A stretch of 48,648 nucleotides of DNA from an uncultured Gammaproteobacteria bacterium (GTDB taxonomy: Bacteria > Pseudomonadota > Gammaproteobacteria > GCA-002705445 > GCA-002716945), in assembly GCA_902605525.1 (NCBI GenBank), contig CACLCV010000005.1, forward strand, positions 1 to 48,648, written 5' to 3'. The position numbers were made by a program, and so were the translations under genes. Position 1 is the stretch's first letter, and every line of letters begins with the position of its first letter. The notes beneath the pieces are model-generated. The model made no database searches. It was not told where the DNA came from and saw only the letters and a program-made list of their open reading frames with translations. This document shows, piece after piece, positions 28,332 through 38,141 of this stretch.

Positions 28332-28793
28332 ATGATATTTATAAATACAGTCAGACAAAAACTTTATCTCTTGGAGAGTAATAAAATTAAATATGAATTT
28401 CCTATATCTACTTCTTTCAATGGAACAGGTTGTCAAGTAGATTCATATAAGACTCCTATAGGTCTTCATACTGTAGTGTCTAAAATTGGTGCCGGTTTAC
28501 CACCTGGGACATTATTTAAAAATCGCAGGCCAACAAAAAGAATAGTTGATCCTTTACCACAAGATAAATATGATTATATTACATCAAGGATAATTAGGTT
28601 GAGTGGATTAGAAGATGACATTAATAAAGGAGGAAATGTAGATACATACAATAGATATATATATATTCATGGAACGCCACATATTCATAAACTAGGGGAA
28701 CCGGAATCACATGGATGTATTAGATTGTCTGATGATAATGTGATTACTCTTTTTAATTCTATAAAATATAAGACCCTTGTTCTGATTGATTAA
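28332..28793 (+). CDS. L,D-transpeptidase (YkuD) family protein, no signal peptide
   Basis: A 153-residue YkuD catalytic domain. The active site reads YIHGTPHIH (111-119; H113) and ESHGCIRLSDD (125-135; H127 and nucleophile C129). Such enzymes make 3-3 cross-links in peptidoglycan or attach lipoproteins. No N-terminal signal peptide or membrane helix is visible; the frame opens directly with the first beta strand (MIFINTVRQKLYLLE). Either it is exported by an unseen route, the true start is elsewhere, or it acts inside the cell. It lies 21 nt after purF and its stop overlaps the convergent gph end by 4 nt. Confidence 0.82.
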   Translation: MIFINTVRQKLYLLESNKIKYEFPISTSFNGTGCQVDSYKTPIGLHTVVSKIGAGLPPGTLFKNRRPTKRIVDPLPQDKYDYITSRIIRLSGLEDDINKGGNVDTYNRYIYIHGTPHIHKLGEPESHGCIRLSDDNVITLFNSIKYKTLVLID

Positions 28794-29455
28794 ATATAAT
28801 TTTTTAATTCTAATGCATTATAAATTATTAAGTCTGAGTTCCAAGACCTTACATTAATATCGGAACTTATGAAGCCAAAATCTGCTGCCACAGTAGTCAT
28901 TCCTGCATCTCTACCAGCAATAATATCTCTTTCGTCATCTCCTACATAAATGATTTCATTAACGTTACATTGAATCTCTTCAGCTGCTTTAACTAGACCA
29001 TCTATTGCTGGTTTAGCATTAAGAACCATATCGCCAGTTATTACACAACTTAATTTTTTGGTTAAACCTAGACCATCAATTATCTTATTAACGTATCTAG
29101 AATGTTTATTCGTTACTATACCAATTATTATATTTTTATTTATCAGATAATTCAGCAGAATATCCATGTCTTTATTTAATTCTGTTTTAATAAAGGGGTG
29201 ATGCTTATAGTCATCTAAAAATTCTGATCGCAATAGTGATGAGTCGATATCTCTACCATTAACATGAGATGCATATTCAATAACACCCAGAGCTCCTCTA
29301 GATATATGCTTTTTTAAATTCATACAGTCTACAGTTTTTAATTTATGAGAGACTAGTACTCTATTAAGAGATGCGCACATGTCTGGAGAAGTATCTGCAA
29401 GAGTACCATCTAAATCAAATAAGACAGCTTTAACTTTATAATTATTTTTCAGCAT
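28790..29455 (-). CDS. gph: Phosphoglycolate phosphatase-type HAD hydrolase
   Basis: HAD-superfamily phosphatase. From the ATG at 29455 it is 221 residues with motif I VLFDLDGTLADT (nucleophile Asp in DLDGT near residue 14), motif II IVTNKH, motif III Lys in NAKPA and motif IV VGDDERDI. The longer frame to 29527 starts with GTG and lies in ubiG; the ATG with a 14-nt ubiG overlap gives a family-like N-terminus. Next to ubiG, gph-like genes (also called mupP in Pseudomonas, a MurNAc-6-phosphate phosphatase) are known, so the substrate may be MurNAc-6-P rather than phosphoglycolate. Confidence 0.85.
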   Translation of the reverse strand: MLKNNYKVKAVLFDLDGTLADTSPDMCASLNRVLVSHKLKTVDCMNLKKHISRGALGVIEYASHVNGRDIDSSLLRSEFLDDYKHHPFIKTELNKDMDILLNYLINKNIIIGIVTNKHSRYVNKIIDGLGLTKKLSCVITGDMVLNAKPAIDGLVKAAEEIQCNVNEIIYVGDDERDIIAGRDAGMTTVAADFGFISSDINVRSWNSDLIIYNALELKNYI

Positions 29456-30128
29456 ACAGAAAATAATTAATATCAGTATTATTTGATAAAATAAATGATT
29501 CATCAATAGGATTAAAATCCAATCCACTTATACCGCTTAAATTATAATTACTATTTTCTAACATTTTTGTTAGTTCATACGGTGTAATAAATTTTGCATA
29601 CTGATGAGTTCCTCTTGGTACATAATTTAAGACATATTCAGCTATTATTTTAGCTAATACAAATGATTTTAGATTTCTATTAATTGTTGATAAAAATAAT
29701 CCAGATTTTTCTGCGCTTAGCTCATTAATTTTTTTGATTAATTCATTTGGTTTGTCTATGTGTTCAATCATTTCAAAGCAAACAATAAAATCAAAACTAT
29801 CACAGTCTGTAATGTCAAAAATTGATTTGTTAATATATTTTATATCATAATTTTGCTCTTCAGCATGTTGTCTAGCGATTGTAATTGATTTACTTGATGA
29901 GTCTATACCCGTTACTATAGCTCCTTGTTTATGTAATTGTTCAGAGAGAATCCCACCTCCACATCCAATATCTAAGACTCTTTTATCATGGATGTTACAT
30001 TTTGATAATATATATTCTAGTCTAACAGGGTTCAATCTATGAAGAAGTTTATAATGACCAGACTTATTCCACCAATCATAAGCAAATTCATCAAAATGGG
30101 ATTCTTGATTAGACTCTTTTTTATTCAT
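29442..30128 (-). CDS. ubiG: Ubiquinone biosynthesis O-methyltransferase
   Basis: SAM-dependent enzyme doing both O-methylations in ubiquinone synthesis. The 228-residue protein has HFDEFAYDWWNKSGHYKLLHRLNPVR-type N-terminus (begins at residue 11), SAM motif I VLDIGCGGGILSEQL (51-65), CFEMIEHI and the downstream PRGTHQY. This matches UbiG closely (E. coli 240). It overlaps gph by 14 nt and the upstream amidohydrolase-like gene by 1 nt. Confidence 0.94.
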   Translation of the reverse strand: MNKKESNQESHFDEFAYDWWNKSGHYKLLHRLNPVRLEYILSKCNIHDKRVLDIGCGGGILSEQLHKQGAIVTGIDSSSKSITIARQHAEEQNYDIKYINKSIFDITDCDSFDFIVCFEMIEHIDKPNELIKKINELSAEKSGLFLSTINRNLKSFVLAKIIAEYVLNYVPRGTHQYAKFITPYELTKMLENSNYNLSGISGLDFNPIDESFILSNNTDINYFLYAEK

Positions 30129-31204
30129 TAGATTTTATATTGTTCACCAGCTGACCATACATGAGTTAAGCTTTGCTTGTCAAGAATGCTTAGTTTGGGA
30201 TTACAATCCTTATTTCTAAGAAGCTGATTTGATGTAAAGTCAAATAAGTTAAAAGATGCCTTATTTCCTTTCTTTATAGATCCTGAAGATATGAAATTAG
30301 AAAAAAGGTTAGATGCATTTTCTGTAACACAGTTGATAATTTTATTTTTATCAAAAATATTATTTGGGTTAATATCTAGTTTCTCAATTATTTTAATAAT
30401 TTGGTATAAATCATATGAATTAAACGTTTCGGTTGTCAAAACACATTTAGTTTTCTTTTCAAGTAGATGTAGAAATTTCATTATATTATCAATACTTAAT
30501 AATTCCATATATGAAATTATAGCTGTGATATTCTTTTTTTTAATATTAGTTTTCCAATACTCACTTAAACTAAGAGCCCCATGCAAGTAACTATTATTAA
30601 TTAGATTTATTTCACTCCAAAAAGTTACTAGATCATTAATTTTCTTCTTGTCTGTTATATTTTGAAGACAACTTCCTTTGATATGTATATTAATATCAAT
30701 TTCATTTAAAATAGACGATAACTTTATAATAATATCTTGGTCAAAATCTATAATATTATTTAAACTTATACAAAACTGCTTACTTAAATCAGATTTATAA
30801 AAGTCCAATACATCAGTCATTTCCTTTATGTCTGTCTGCTGAATGATTTTTCCATCTAGTTCTATTATATGAACTATATCTAACTGACTAATATCAATAT
30901 TCATTATATCTTTATAATTTTTGCCATGTATGCATAATCTGGTGACACCGTTTTTTAATAATGACTTAATTTTTGTTTCAACATCTATTTTATTTAAACA
31001 ATTATTTGAATTAAGATAGCTTTCTGTAAATGTAGGCATTAATACGTGGTTTGGATATTCGATTCTTGATATTCCTTTGTACTTTTTTTCAACAGTTTCA
31101 TTTTTCAAAATTTCTGTAATTATAGGACCATCAATTAGTATAGATTTATCTATTTCTAGTCTAGTATTGTTCAAATAAATCCATTTTGGAGATACAATTA
31201 ACAT
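30128..31204 (-). CDS. Degenerate amidohydrolase (MtaD/TRZ-ATZ family relative) lacking metal ligands
   Basis: Its place (next to ubiG-gph, divergent from gyrA) is that of mtaD in Pseudomonas, a deaminase of methylthioadenosine. The termini fit the family: an N-terminal composite-sandwich strand region ending EYPNHVLMP (49-57) and a C-terminal TENASNLFSN ... SGSIKKGNKASF with a final THVWSAGEQ. But the catalytic site has gone. The H-x-H following this strand falls at about Y63-L64-N65, and the Asp of the LGTDG motif aligns near E259; H174 and H208 may remain. The protein is 358 aa, against about 440 in relatives. The frame is intact, so it is probably translated, as a pseudoenzyme with unknown function or a gene in decay. 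Confidence 0.7.
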   Translation of the reverse strand: MLIVSPKWIYLNNTRLEIDKSILIDGPIITEILKNETVEKKYKGISRIEYPNHVLMPTFTESYLNSNNCLNKIDVETKIKSLLKNGVTRLCIHGKNYKDIMNIDISQLDIVHIIELDGKIIQQTDIKEMTDVLDFYKSDLSKQFCISLNNIIDFDQDIIIKLSSILNEIDINIHIKGSCLQNITDKKKINDLVTFWSEINLINNSYLHGALSLSEYWKTNIKKKNITAIISYMELLSIDNIMKFLHLLEKKTKCVLTTETFNSYDLYQIIKIIEKLDINPNNIFDKNKIINCVTENASNLFSNFISSGSIKKGNKASFNLFDFTSNQLLRNKDCNPKLSILDKQSLTHVWSAGEQYKI

Positions 31205-31255
31205 TATAAAATTCTATCCTGTTCGTGACTCAATTTATATCGTTTATAACCACTA

Positions 31256-31280
31256 TTTATGCTAAAATAATGAGCATAAA
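31256..31280. promoter_or_regulatory. Inverted repeat in the gyrA leader
   Basis: TTTATGCT (31256-31263) and AGCATAAA (31273-31280) form an 8-bp inverted repeat with a 9-nt spacer, ending 22 nt before the gyrA ATG at 31303, in the 98-nt gap between divergent genes. A -10-like TAAAAT overlaps the left arm. No T run follows, so it is more likely an operator or leader hairpin than a terminator. Confidence 0.3.
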
Positions 31281-31302
31281 ATGCCTCAAAAATTAACCAT
31301 TA

Positions 31303-33831
31303 ATGTCTGAATATTCACAAATTAAACTTGACGATGAAATGCGTCATTCGTATATAGAATATGCGATGTCGGTCATTGTTGGTAGAGCATTGCCAGACGT
31401 GAGAGATGGGCTAAAACCAGTCCACAGAAGAGTACTTTATTCAATGCATGAACTAAACAATGGCTACAACAAGGCATATAAAAAATCAGCTAGAATTGTA
31501 GGTGATGTTATTGGTAAATATCACCCACATGGCGATACTGCAGTATATGACACAATTGTAAGATTAGCTCAGCCCTTTTCAATGAGATACCCACTGGTTG
31601 ATGGACAAGGTAACTTTGGTTCAATTGATGGAGATTCTCCTGCTGCAATGAGATATACGGAAGTAAGAATGTCTCGTCTATCTCATGAGCTTTTATCTGA
31701 TATAGATAAAAATACTGTGGACTTTAATCCAAATTATGATGGGTCTGAAAATGAACCTACTGTTTTACCCACTAGGATACCTAACTTACTTATAAATGGA
31801 GCATCTGGTATTGCAGTAGGCATGGCTACAAATATTCCACCTCATAACTTGAATGAAGTCGTTGATGGAGTCATAGCTATAATTAATGATCCAAAATTAG
31901 GTCAGGATGATTATATAGAACAATTTATAATTCAAACAGGATTTAAGGGTCCAGACTTTCCCACGGGAGCTGAAATTAAAGATAATGGAGGGATTAATGA
32001 TGCTATAAAAACGGGCCGTGGTTCTTTTAAAATTAGAGCCATTCATTCTATCGAAGAAAAAAAAGATAAAAGCTCTATAGTCATCAATGAACTGCCATAC
32101 CAAGTAAATAAAGCTAAGCTAATTGAATCAATAGCTCTATTAGTTAGAGATAAAAAAATCACAGGTATAAGTCATCTTAGGGATGAATCTGATCGAGATG
32201 GCCTAAGAGTTGTTATTGAACTAAAAAAGGGTGAACAACCTGATGTTATTTTAAGTAGTCTATACAAACAAACTAACTTACAAACTTCATTTTCAGTGAA
32301 TATGGTTTGTCTAGTTGATGGCGAACCTTGCACTATAAGTGTACCAAGAGCTCTGCAAGAGTTTATTAAGCATCGTAGGGAAATCATTACAAGAAGAACA
32401 TTATATCTTTTGAATAAGACATACAGCAAAGCTCATGTACTCGAAGGTCTAAGTATAGCCTTAGATAACATAGATGAAATGATTGATTTGATTAAAAAAT
32501 CAAAATCTACAGATGAAGCTAAGAATAAAATAATAAATAAAACATGGGAAACAGCTAATAACAAATGGGTTCTATCTAAACTAATAAATGACTGTAAAGA
32601 TTTTATGACAGTTGATAATAAAGTTGGATTAAAAGATGAAAAATATAAAATTAGCGAGGAGCAAGCCCAAGCTGTATTAGATATGAAACTTAACAAGTTG
32701 ACAAACTTAGAACAAAACACAATTTTAAATGATTATAATTCTGCTATCGCATCTATTAGAGAATATTTAAGTATCTTATCTAATCCTCAAGAGCTCAATA
32801 ATTTAATGATTGGTGAATTATTAGAGATTAAGGACACATATGGACAAGAACGAAAATCACAAATCTCACAAGATGAAGGTCTTTTAAATAGAGAAGACAT
32901 GATTAAAAAAGAAGATGTTATAGTTGTTCTTACAGATGCGAATTATGTCAAGCGTATGCCAATTACAGAATTTAGAAGTCAAAAACGTGGTGGAAGAGGT
33001 ATAAATGCTGCAAATTTTAAAGAAGGAGATAAGGCAAAGCTACTTGTGTGTGCTCATACCCATGATACGGTACTATGTTTTTCTACCAAGGGCAAAGCGT
33101 TTTCTATAAGGGTATTCGACATACCAGATACTAGTAGACAGGCTAGGGGAAAATCTATAAACAATATTATCCCTCTTGAATCTGATGAATCTATATCAGC
33201 AATATTAGCGATTAAAAATTTTGATGAGGATAGTTATTTATTCTTAACGACAAGAGATGGCATGGTTAATAGAATGTCATTATCGTCATTTAAAAAGGTA
33301 CGTAATAGCGGGCTTAAGGCTATTCTTCTAAAAAGCAGTGATTATTTATTTAACGCATTGCATACGACCGGAAATGATAAAATTATTTTGTCTTCAACAA
33401 GTGGTAAATCCATTATGTTCTCAGAGTCGCAAATAAGAGAAAGATCGAGAGGAACGCAAGGTGTCACAGGCATCAAACTTCCTAGAGGTTCAAAGATTAT
33501 TTCATCACTAAATGTACAATGTAGTCAAGTTATATTTGTTACAGAGAATGGCTTTGGTAATAAAATATCTGTTGATTCGTATAACGAACAAAATAGAGGC
33601 GGGCAAGGGGTCATTTCTATAAAAACTTCAGATCGAAATGGACAGGTTGTGGGTGCCGCAAATTTAGATAATACAGACCACATAATACTAATAACAAATA
33701 AAGGAAAAACAATTAAGATATCAGCCTCTGATATGAAAACAATTAATAGAAATACCCAAGGTGTGCGATTGCAAGATATGTCTGATGATGAGAAAATATC
33801 AGCTGTATCATCTGAACGCGCAAATGATTAA
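31303..33831 (+). CDS. gyrA: DNA gyrase subunit A
   Basis: Cleavage-religation subunit of gyrase, which introduces negative supercoils. The 842-residue protein has the active site [10 protein letters not shown] with Y118, the quinolone segment [10 protein letters not shown] with T79 and D83 (E. coli Ser83 and Asp87), and the GyrA box QKRGGRG at 560-566 needed for DNA wrapping, followed by a beta-pinwheel C-terminal domain. The GyrA box separates it from ParC. It is slightly shorter than E. coli GyrA (875). pheA follows after 3 nt; the serC gene that lies between them in Pseudomonas is not here. Confidence 0.97.
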   Translation: MSEYSQIKLDDEMRHSYIEYAMSVIVGRALPDVRDGLKPVHRRVLYSMHELNNGYNKAYKKSARIVGDVIGKYHPHGDTAVYDTIVRLAQPFSMRYPLVDGQGNFGSIDGDSPAAMRYTEVRMSRLSHELLSDIDKNTVDFNPNYDGSENEPTVLPTRIPNLLINGASGIAVGMATNIPPHNLNEVVDGVIAIINDPKLGQDDYIEQFIIQTGFKGPDFPTGAEIKDNGGINDAIKTGRGSFKIRAIHSIEEKKDKSSIVINELPYQVNKAKLIESIALLVRDKKITGISHLRDESDRDGLRVVIELKKGEQPDVILSSLYKQTNLQTSFSVNMVCLVDGEPCTISVPRALQEFIKHRREIITRRTLYLLNKTYSKAHVLEGLSIALDNIDEMIDLIKKSKSTDEAKNKIINKTWETANNKWVLSKLINDCKDFMTVDNKVGLKDEKYKISEEQAQAVLDMKLNKLTNLEQNTILNDYNSAIASIREYLSILSNPQELNNLMIGELLEIKDTYGQERKSQISQDEGLLNREDMIKKEDVIVVLTDANYVKRMPITEFRSQKRGGRGINAANFKEGDKAKLLVCAHTHDTVLCFSTKGKAFSIRVFDIPDTSRQARGKSINNIIPLESDESISAILAIKNFDEDSYLFLTTRDGMVNRMSLSSFKKVRNSGLKAILLKSSDYLFNALHTTGNDKIILSSTSGKSIMFSESQIRERSRGTQGVTGIKLPRGSKIISSLNVQCSQVIFVTENGFGNKISVDSYNEQNRGGQGVISIKTSDRNGQVVGAANLDNTDHIILITNKGKTIKISASDMKTINRNTQGVRLQDMSDDEKISAVSSERAND

Positions 33832-33834
33832 ATA

Positions 33835-34905
33835 ATGCTAAAGAAATTTCGAGCCAATATAGATAAAATAGATAAAAAGTTACTAGATCTTTTGAATCAA
33901 AGAGCAAATATTGCTAAACAAGTTGCTGACTACAAAAAATCATCAAATAATAAAATTATATTTAGACCTGATAGAGAATCTCAAATTATTAAAAGTTTAA
34001 GAACTCTTAATAAAGGGCCTCTTAATGCAGATCATATTCATAATATATACAGGGAAATAATATCATCTTGTCTATCACTTGAAACAAATCTTAATGTCTC
34101 GTTCTTAGGACCAATAGGAACATATAGTGAAATTGCTATGACCAAATTTTTTGGTAGTAGCATTCAAAAAAATAGCAAAAATAATATTCATGAAGTATTT
34201 GATTCTGTTAAAAACAAAACATGTGACTATGGCGTTGTTCCTGTTGAAAACTCAAATCAAGGAAGTATAAAAAGTACTTTAGACTTTCTCATAAAATATA
34301 AAGTTAATATTTGTGGAGAGCAAAATATTCCAATTAAACACTGCTTAATGTCTAAGAGTAGCTCTGTATCTGGTATTAAAAAAATATATGCTCATAATCA
34401 GACTTTATCTCAGTGTAGCTCATGGTTATTAAAAAATTATCCAAATGCTGAATATATAGCCTCAGACAGTAATGCACAAGCTGCCCTTATTGCAAAAAAA
34501 AATAAGAATTCGTCATGCATAGCCAACGAAGTATGCAGTGAACTCTATAAGTTAAAAATCATAGCTAGAAATATCCATGATGTTCATAATAATACAACAC
34601 GTTTCCTAATAATTGGTAACACTGAGGTATCAAAATCTAAAAACGATAAAACTACCTTTATCATGTCGTTACAAAACAAAGCAGGGGCATTAGCAAAAGC
34701 ACTAGATATTTTAGCTAATAATCAGATATCAATGACAAAAATTGAATCTATACCAACAAAAGAGAAAAATTGGGAATACTTATTTTTAATTGATGTCTCA
34801 GGACATATCAGTGAAAAAAAAGTTTACAATGCTCTTACAAAAATTGAATCATTCTCTAGATTTTTTCAGCATCTGGGATCATATCCAAAGAGTATAGATA
34901 AGTGA
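33835..34905 (+). CDS. pheA: Chorismate mutase / prephenate dehydratase (P-protein)
   Basis: Bifunctional enzyme from chorismate to phenylpyruvate. The 356-residue chain has an N-terminal AroQ chorismate mutase (about 1-85; LRANIDKIDKKLLDLLNQR-like, KIIFRPDRE), a prephenate dehydratase domain (about 90-265) with GPIGTYSEIA, VPVENSNQGS and the catalytic NNTTRFLII, and a C-terminal ACT domain (about 275-350). In the ACT domain the canonical ESRP Phe-binding motif reads ESIP, and GALV reads GALA; feedback by phenylalanine may differ. The gene overlaps hisC by 4 nt. Confidence 0.95.
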   Translation: MLKKFRANIDKIDKKLLDLLNQRANIAKQVADYKKSSNNKIIFRPDRESQIIKSLRTLNKGPLNADHIHNIYREIISSCLSLETNLNVSFLGPIGTYSEIAMTKFFGSSIQKNSKNNIHEVFDSVKNKTCDYGVVPVENSNQGSIKSTLDFLIKYKVNICGEQNIPIKHCLMSKSSSVSGIKKIYAHNQTLSQCSSWLLKNYPNAEYIASDSNAQAALIAKKNKNSSCIANEVCSELYKLKIIARNIHDVHNNTTRFLIIGNTEVSKSKNDKTTFIMSLQNKAGALAKALDILANNQISMTKIESIPTKEKNWEYLFLIDVSGHISEKKVYNALTKIESFSRFFQHLGSYPKSIDK

Positions 34906-36005
34906 GGTTAAAAAATATAAAAAAATATACGCCTGGATTCAATATTCATGATATCCAAAAAAAATATAATTTAAAGAAAGTCATTAAGCTTGCTTCAAAC
35001 GAAAACCCTTTTATTTCAAAAGATGTTTTAACTTTTATTAAAAAATCAAATCATAAATTAAATCTTTATCCAGATAGTAATCCTGATGAGCTTCACAGAT
35101 TACTAGCAAATACAATTGGACATAGGATGACTTCAAACAATGTTATTCTGGGTAATGGTAGCAATGAAATTCTTGAATTTATTGTCAGAGCAAATGTGGA
35201 TAATAAATCTGAAGTGATTATTCCAAAACATTCATTTCTAGTGTATGAAATTATATCGAAACTTCAAAATGCAAAAATAATTATATCAAAACCAGATAAT
35301 GATAAAGCCTCAGAAAATTATTTAGGCATTAACTTGGAATCAGTTAAAGGAAAGATTACAAAAAAAACTAAATTAATATTTATTGCTAATCCTGCAAACC
35401 CAACTGGAACATACATTAAGTTATCAGAAATTGACAACTTTCTTCAGTTAGTACCTAAAAACATCTCTGTAATTATTGATGAAGCATACTATGAGTATTT
35501 AAATCCAAAAATTAATAAATCCGCGGTCAGTCTAATCAGAAAATATAAAAATTTATATGTAACAAGATCATTTTCTAAAATATACGGCTTAGCATCCTTA
35601 AGAGTTGGCTATGGTATCTCATCACAAGAAAACATATCTAAATTAAAAACTTATAAACAACCATTTAATAGTAATCTATTTGCGCAAAAGGCCGCACTAC
35701 TAGCCTTAAAAGATTTTATGTTTACGCGTGCAAGCAAGGAGAATAATGATATTGCTAGGATTAAACTCACCGATTTGTTCAATGAGTTATCGATTGATTA
35801 TTTAGGAACCTACTGTAATTTTATTACCTTTAGAGCCGGCAGACAATCTAAACAATTATTTGAATATCTGCTCAAAAAAGGAGTAATAGTTAGGCCTTTG
35901 ACTAATTATGGACTTACAGATTACCTTCGTGTTTCATTAGGAACTCCCATTGATAATAATGTTTTTATAAAACATATGAAGTCGTTTTATAGTGATAAAA
36001 TATAA
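34902..36005 (+). CDS. hisC: Histidinol-phosphate / aromatic aminotransferase
   Basis: PLP fold-type I transaminase of 367 residues, with LASNENP (30-36), YPDSN, GNGSNEI, FIANPANPTGT (160-170), IIDEAYYEY and the PLP lysine K226 in SFSKIYGLA, then RVGYG. It starts at GTG, overlapping the pheA stop (GTGA). In Pseudomonas the equivalent hisC2 between pheA and tyrA-aroA is thought to transaminate aromatic keto acids; the same place here suggests that role, possibly along with histidine synthesis. Confidence 0.92.
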   Translation: MRLKNIKKYTPGFNIHDIQKKYNLKKVIKLASNENPFISKDVLTFIKKSNHKLNLYPDSNPDELHRLLANTIGHRMTSNNVILGNGSNEILEFIVRANVDNKSEVIIPKHSFLVYEIISKLQNAKIIISKPDNDKASENYLGINLESVKGKITKKTKLIFIANPANPTGTYIKLSEIDNFLQLVPKNISVIIDEAYYEYLNPKINKSAVSLIRKYKNLYVTRSFSKIYGLASLRVGYGISSQENISKLKTYKQPFNSNLFAQKAALLALKDFMFTRASKENNDIARIKLTDLFNELSIDYLGTYCNFITFRAGRQSKQLFEYLLKKGVIVRPLTNYGLTDYLRVSLGTPIDNNVFIKHMKSFYSDKI

Positions 36006-36840
36006 CAATATACTTATTATAGGCCTTGGCATGATGGGAGCTTCATTATGCAAGTCAATTAAAAAAAATAAAATATCGAAGAAAATAACTGGTTTAGATA
36101 CTAACTCTAAATCTTTAGATTATGCTTTAAAAAATAAAATAATAGATAATGCTACATCTAAAATACGTCATATTGATCACCCTGATTTAATTATATTATG
36201 TACACCTATAAGTTCGTATGAAGAACTTACTTTGAAGTTGAGTAAGATAATAACAAAAAAATCTATACTTACAGATATTGGAAGTTCTAAGGGTAAGATG
36301 CATAATAATATTTATAAAATATTATCAAAAACAAAAATAAGTTATTTAAGTTCTCATCCGATGGTAGGATCTGAGAAATCTGGTGTTCGAAATAACCAAT
36401 TAGATATGTATAAAGATAAAATTATTTTTCTAATCGACAAACCTAAATGTAATGATTCTACATATAAATCATTAAATAACTTTTGGAAATCATTAGGAGC
36501 ATTTACCTATAACTTGACAAAGAATCAACATGACACTTTAATGTCACAGACAAGCCATATCTCACATTTAATGTCTTATATCTTTATGCAGTCATTACCT
36601 CAATCAATTATAAATAATAATTTATCATTACTCCTCGGAGGTGGTATAAAGGAGCATGTTAGGCTTAGCAAAAGTGACCCCAAGATGTGGACAGATATAT
36701 TTATAAATAATAAATCTAATTTAATAAAGTCTATCAACCGCATTGAAAAAAATATTTCAAATCTAAAAAAAATGATATCAGAATCGGATGTAAATAAAAT
36801 AAAACGTCTTTTAAGTAAAATACAAGCAAAAACTAAATGA
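35992..36840 (+). CDS. tyrA: Prephenate / arogenate dehydrogenase
   Basis: NAD(P)-dependent oxidative decarboxylation leading to tyrosine. The 282-residue protein opens with a Rossmann motif IIGLGMMGASL (9-19), and has TDIGSSKG, SSHPMVGSEKSGV (catalytic-region His) and SQTSHISHL. The start is GTG at 35992, overlapping hisC by 14 nt; no ATG precedes the Rossmann motif. In Pseudomonas this gene is fused to aroA; here they are separate but overlapping (ATGA, 4 nt). Confidence 0.93.
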   Translation: MIKYNNILIIGLGMMGASLCKSIKKNKISKKITGLDTNSKSLDYALKNKIIDNATSKIRHIDHPDLIILCTPISSYEELTLKLSKIITKKSILTDIGSSKGKMHNNIYKILSKTKISYLSSHPMVGSEKSGVRNNQLDMYKDKIIFLIDKPKCNDSTYKSLNNFWKSLGAFTYNLTKNQHDTLMSQTSHISHLMSYIFMQSLPQSIINNNLSLLLGGGIKEHVRLSKSDPKMWTDIFINNKSNLIKSINRIEKNISNLKKMISESDVNKIKRLLSKIQAKTK

Positions 36841-38141
36841 GCTCCTCGAATAATCTGATTGTTAACAAGTCTAAACCATTTCTCGGTGAGATAATTATTC
36901 CCGGTGATAAATCTATTTCACATAGAAGTATAATTCTAGGTTCCTTAGCTAAGGGAAAACTTACAATAACTAACTTTCTTAAATCTGATGACTGTCTTCA
37001 AACAATTTCTGCTATGAGAAGTCTTGGGGCTAAAATTACAAACTTTAATGAACAAATAATAATAGAAGGAATAGGTCTTGATAATATTAAAAAGCCAAAT
37101 AAAATTATAGATGCTGGGAATTCTGGAACTCTTATTCGACTGTTAACTGGTATTCTTTCTGTTCAAAACTTTAGTTCGACTATCACTGGAGATGAATCAC
37201 TTAATTCAAGGCCAATGAGGAGAATTATAAGTCCACTAGTTGCGCACGGAGCAATGATAGATTCGAATAATTTTAAAGCTCCTTTAAAAGTTATAGGTAA
37301 TACAAAACTTTCGCCTATATGTTATAAACAGGATGTAGCAAGTGCTCAGGTAAAATCATGCTTGATGTTAGCTGCCTTATTTATAAAGGGAGAATCAAAA
37401 TTTTATGAGGACATTGTTACACGTGATCATACTGAAAACTTACTTGAATATTTAGGCTATGATATTTACAAATCTGAACATGAAATTAGCTTTAAAGGTT
37501 GTCAAACTCTCTTAGCTAAAGATATAAATATTGGCTCTGATATTTCATCAGCTGCATTTTTTATTGTTGCTGCACTAATATTAAAAAATTCTGAAATCAA
37601 AATTCCTAATATAAACATAAATAAGTATAGAGTTGGTATTATAACTGTTCTAAAAAAAATGGGTGCTAATATATCTATAATCAATAAACGACTTGATTCA
37701 AATGAAGAAATAGGAGATCTAATAATTAAATCAAGTCATCTTAAATCCTTAAATATAGGTGGCGAAATAATATCAACATTAATAGATGAATTACCTATAC
37801 TATTTATTGCATGTGCTGTTTCGTCAGGAATTTCTAAAATATCTGGTATAGAAGAATTAAGATATAAAGAGAGCGATAGGATTAAATCAATGGAAGAAGG
37901 ATTAAATGCAGTGGGAATTAAAGCTACATCAACAATTGATTCAATCGAAATAAATGGCGGGGAAATATTGGGTGGTAAAATAAATAGTTACGGTGATCAT
38001 CGAATTGCTATGGCATTTGCGATAGCTGCACTAATCTCAAAAAAATCTATTACTATTATTGATACAAAAAATATCTCTACATCATTTCCGAACTTTATTG
38101 ATCTAATGAGAGAACAAAGAGCTGATATTTATGAACTTTAA
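36837..38141 (+). CDS. aroA: 5-enolpyruvylshikimate-3-phosphate synthase
   Basis: Sixth step of the shikimate pathway and the glyphosate target. The 434-residue sequence shows IPGDKSISHRSIILGSLAKG (21-40), DAGNSGTLIRLLTG, DESLNSRPMRRI, KESDRI and GDHRIAMAF. The PEP-binding region reads AGNSGT, without the extra Ala-for-Gly change of class II insensitive forms that I can judge by eye. cmk starts 11 nt before its end. Confidence 0.96.
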   Translation: MSSSNNLIVNKSKPFLGEIIIPGDKSISHRSIILGSLAKGKLTITNFLKSDDCLQTISAMRSLGAKITNFNEQIIIEGIGLDNIKKPNKIIDAGNSGTLIRLLTGILSVQNFSSTITGDESLNSRPMRRIISPLVAHGAMIDSNNFKAPLKVIGNTKLSPICYKQDVASAQVKSCLMLAALFIKGESKFYEDIVTRDHTENLLEYLGYDIYKSEHEISFKGCQTLLAKDINIGSDISSAAFFIVAALILKNSEIKIPNININKYRVGIITVLKKMGANISIINKRLDSNEEIGDLIIKSSHLKSLNIGGEIISTLIDELPILFIACAVSSGISKISGIEELRYKESDRIKSMEEGLNAVGIKATSTIDSIEINGGEILGGKINSYGDHRIAMAFAIAALISKKSITIIDTKNISTSFPNFIDLMREQRADIYEL

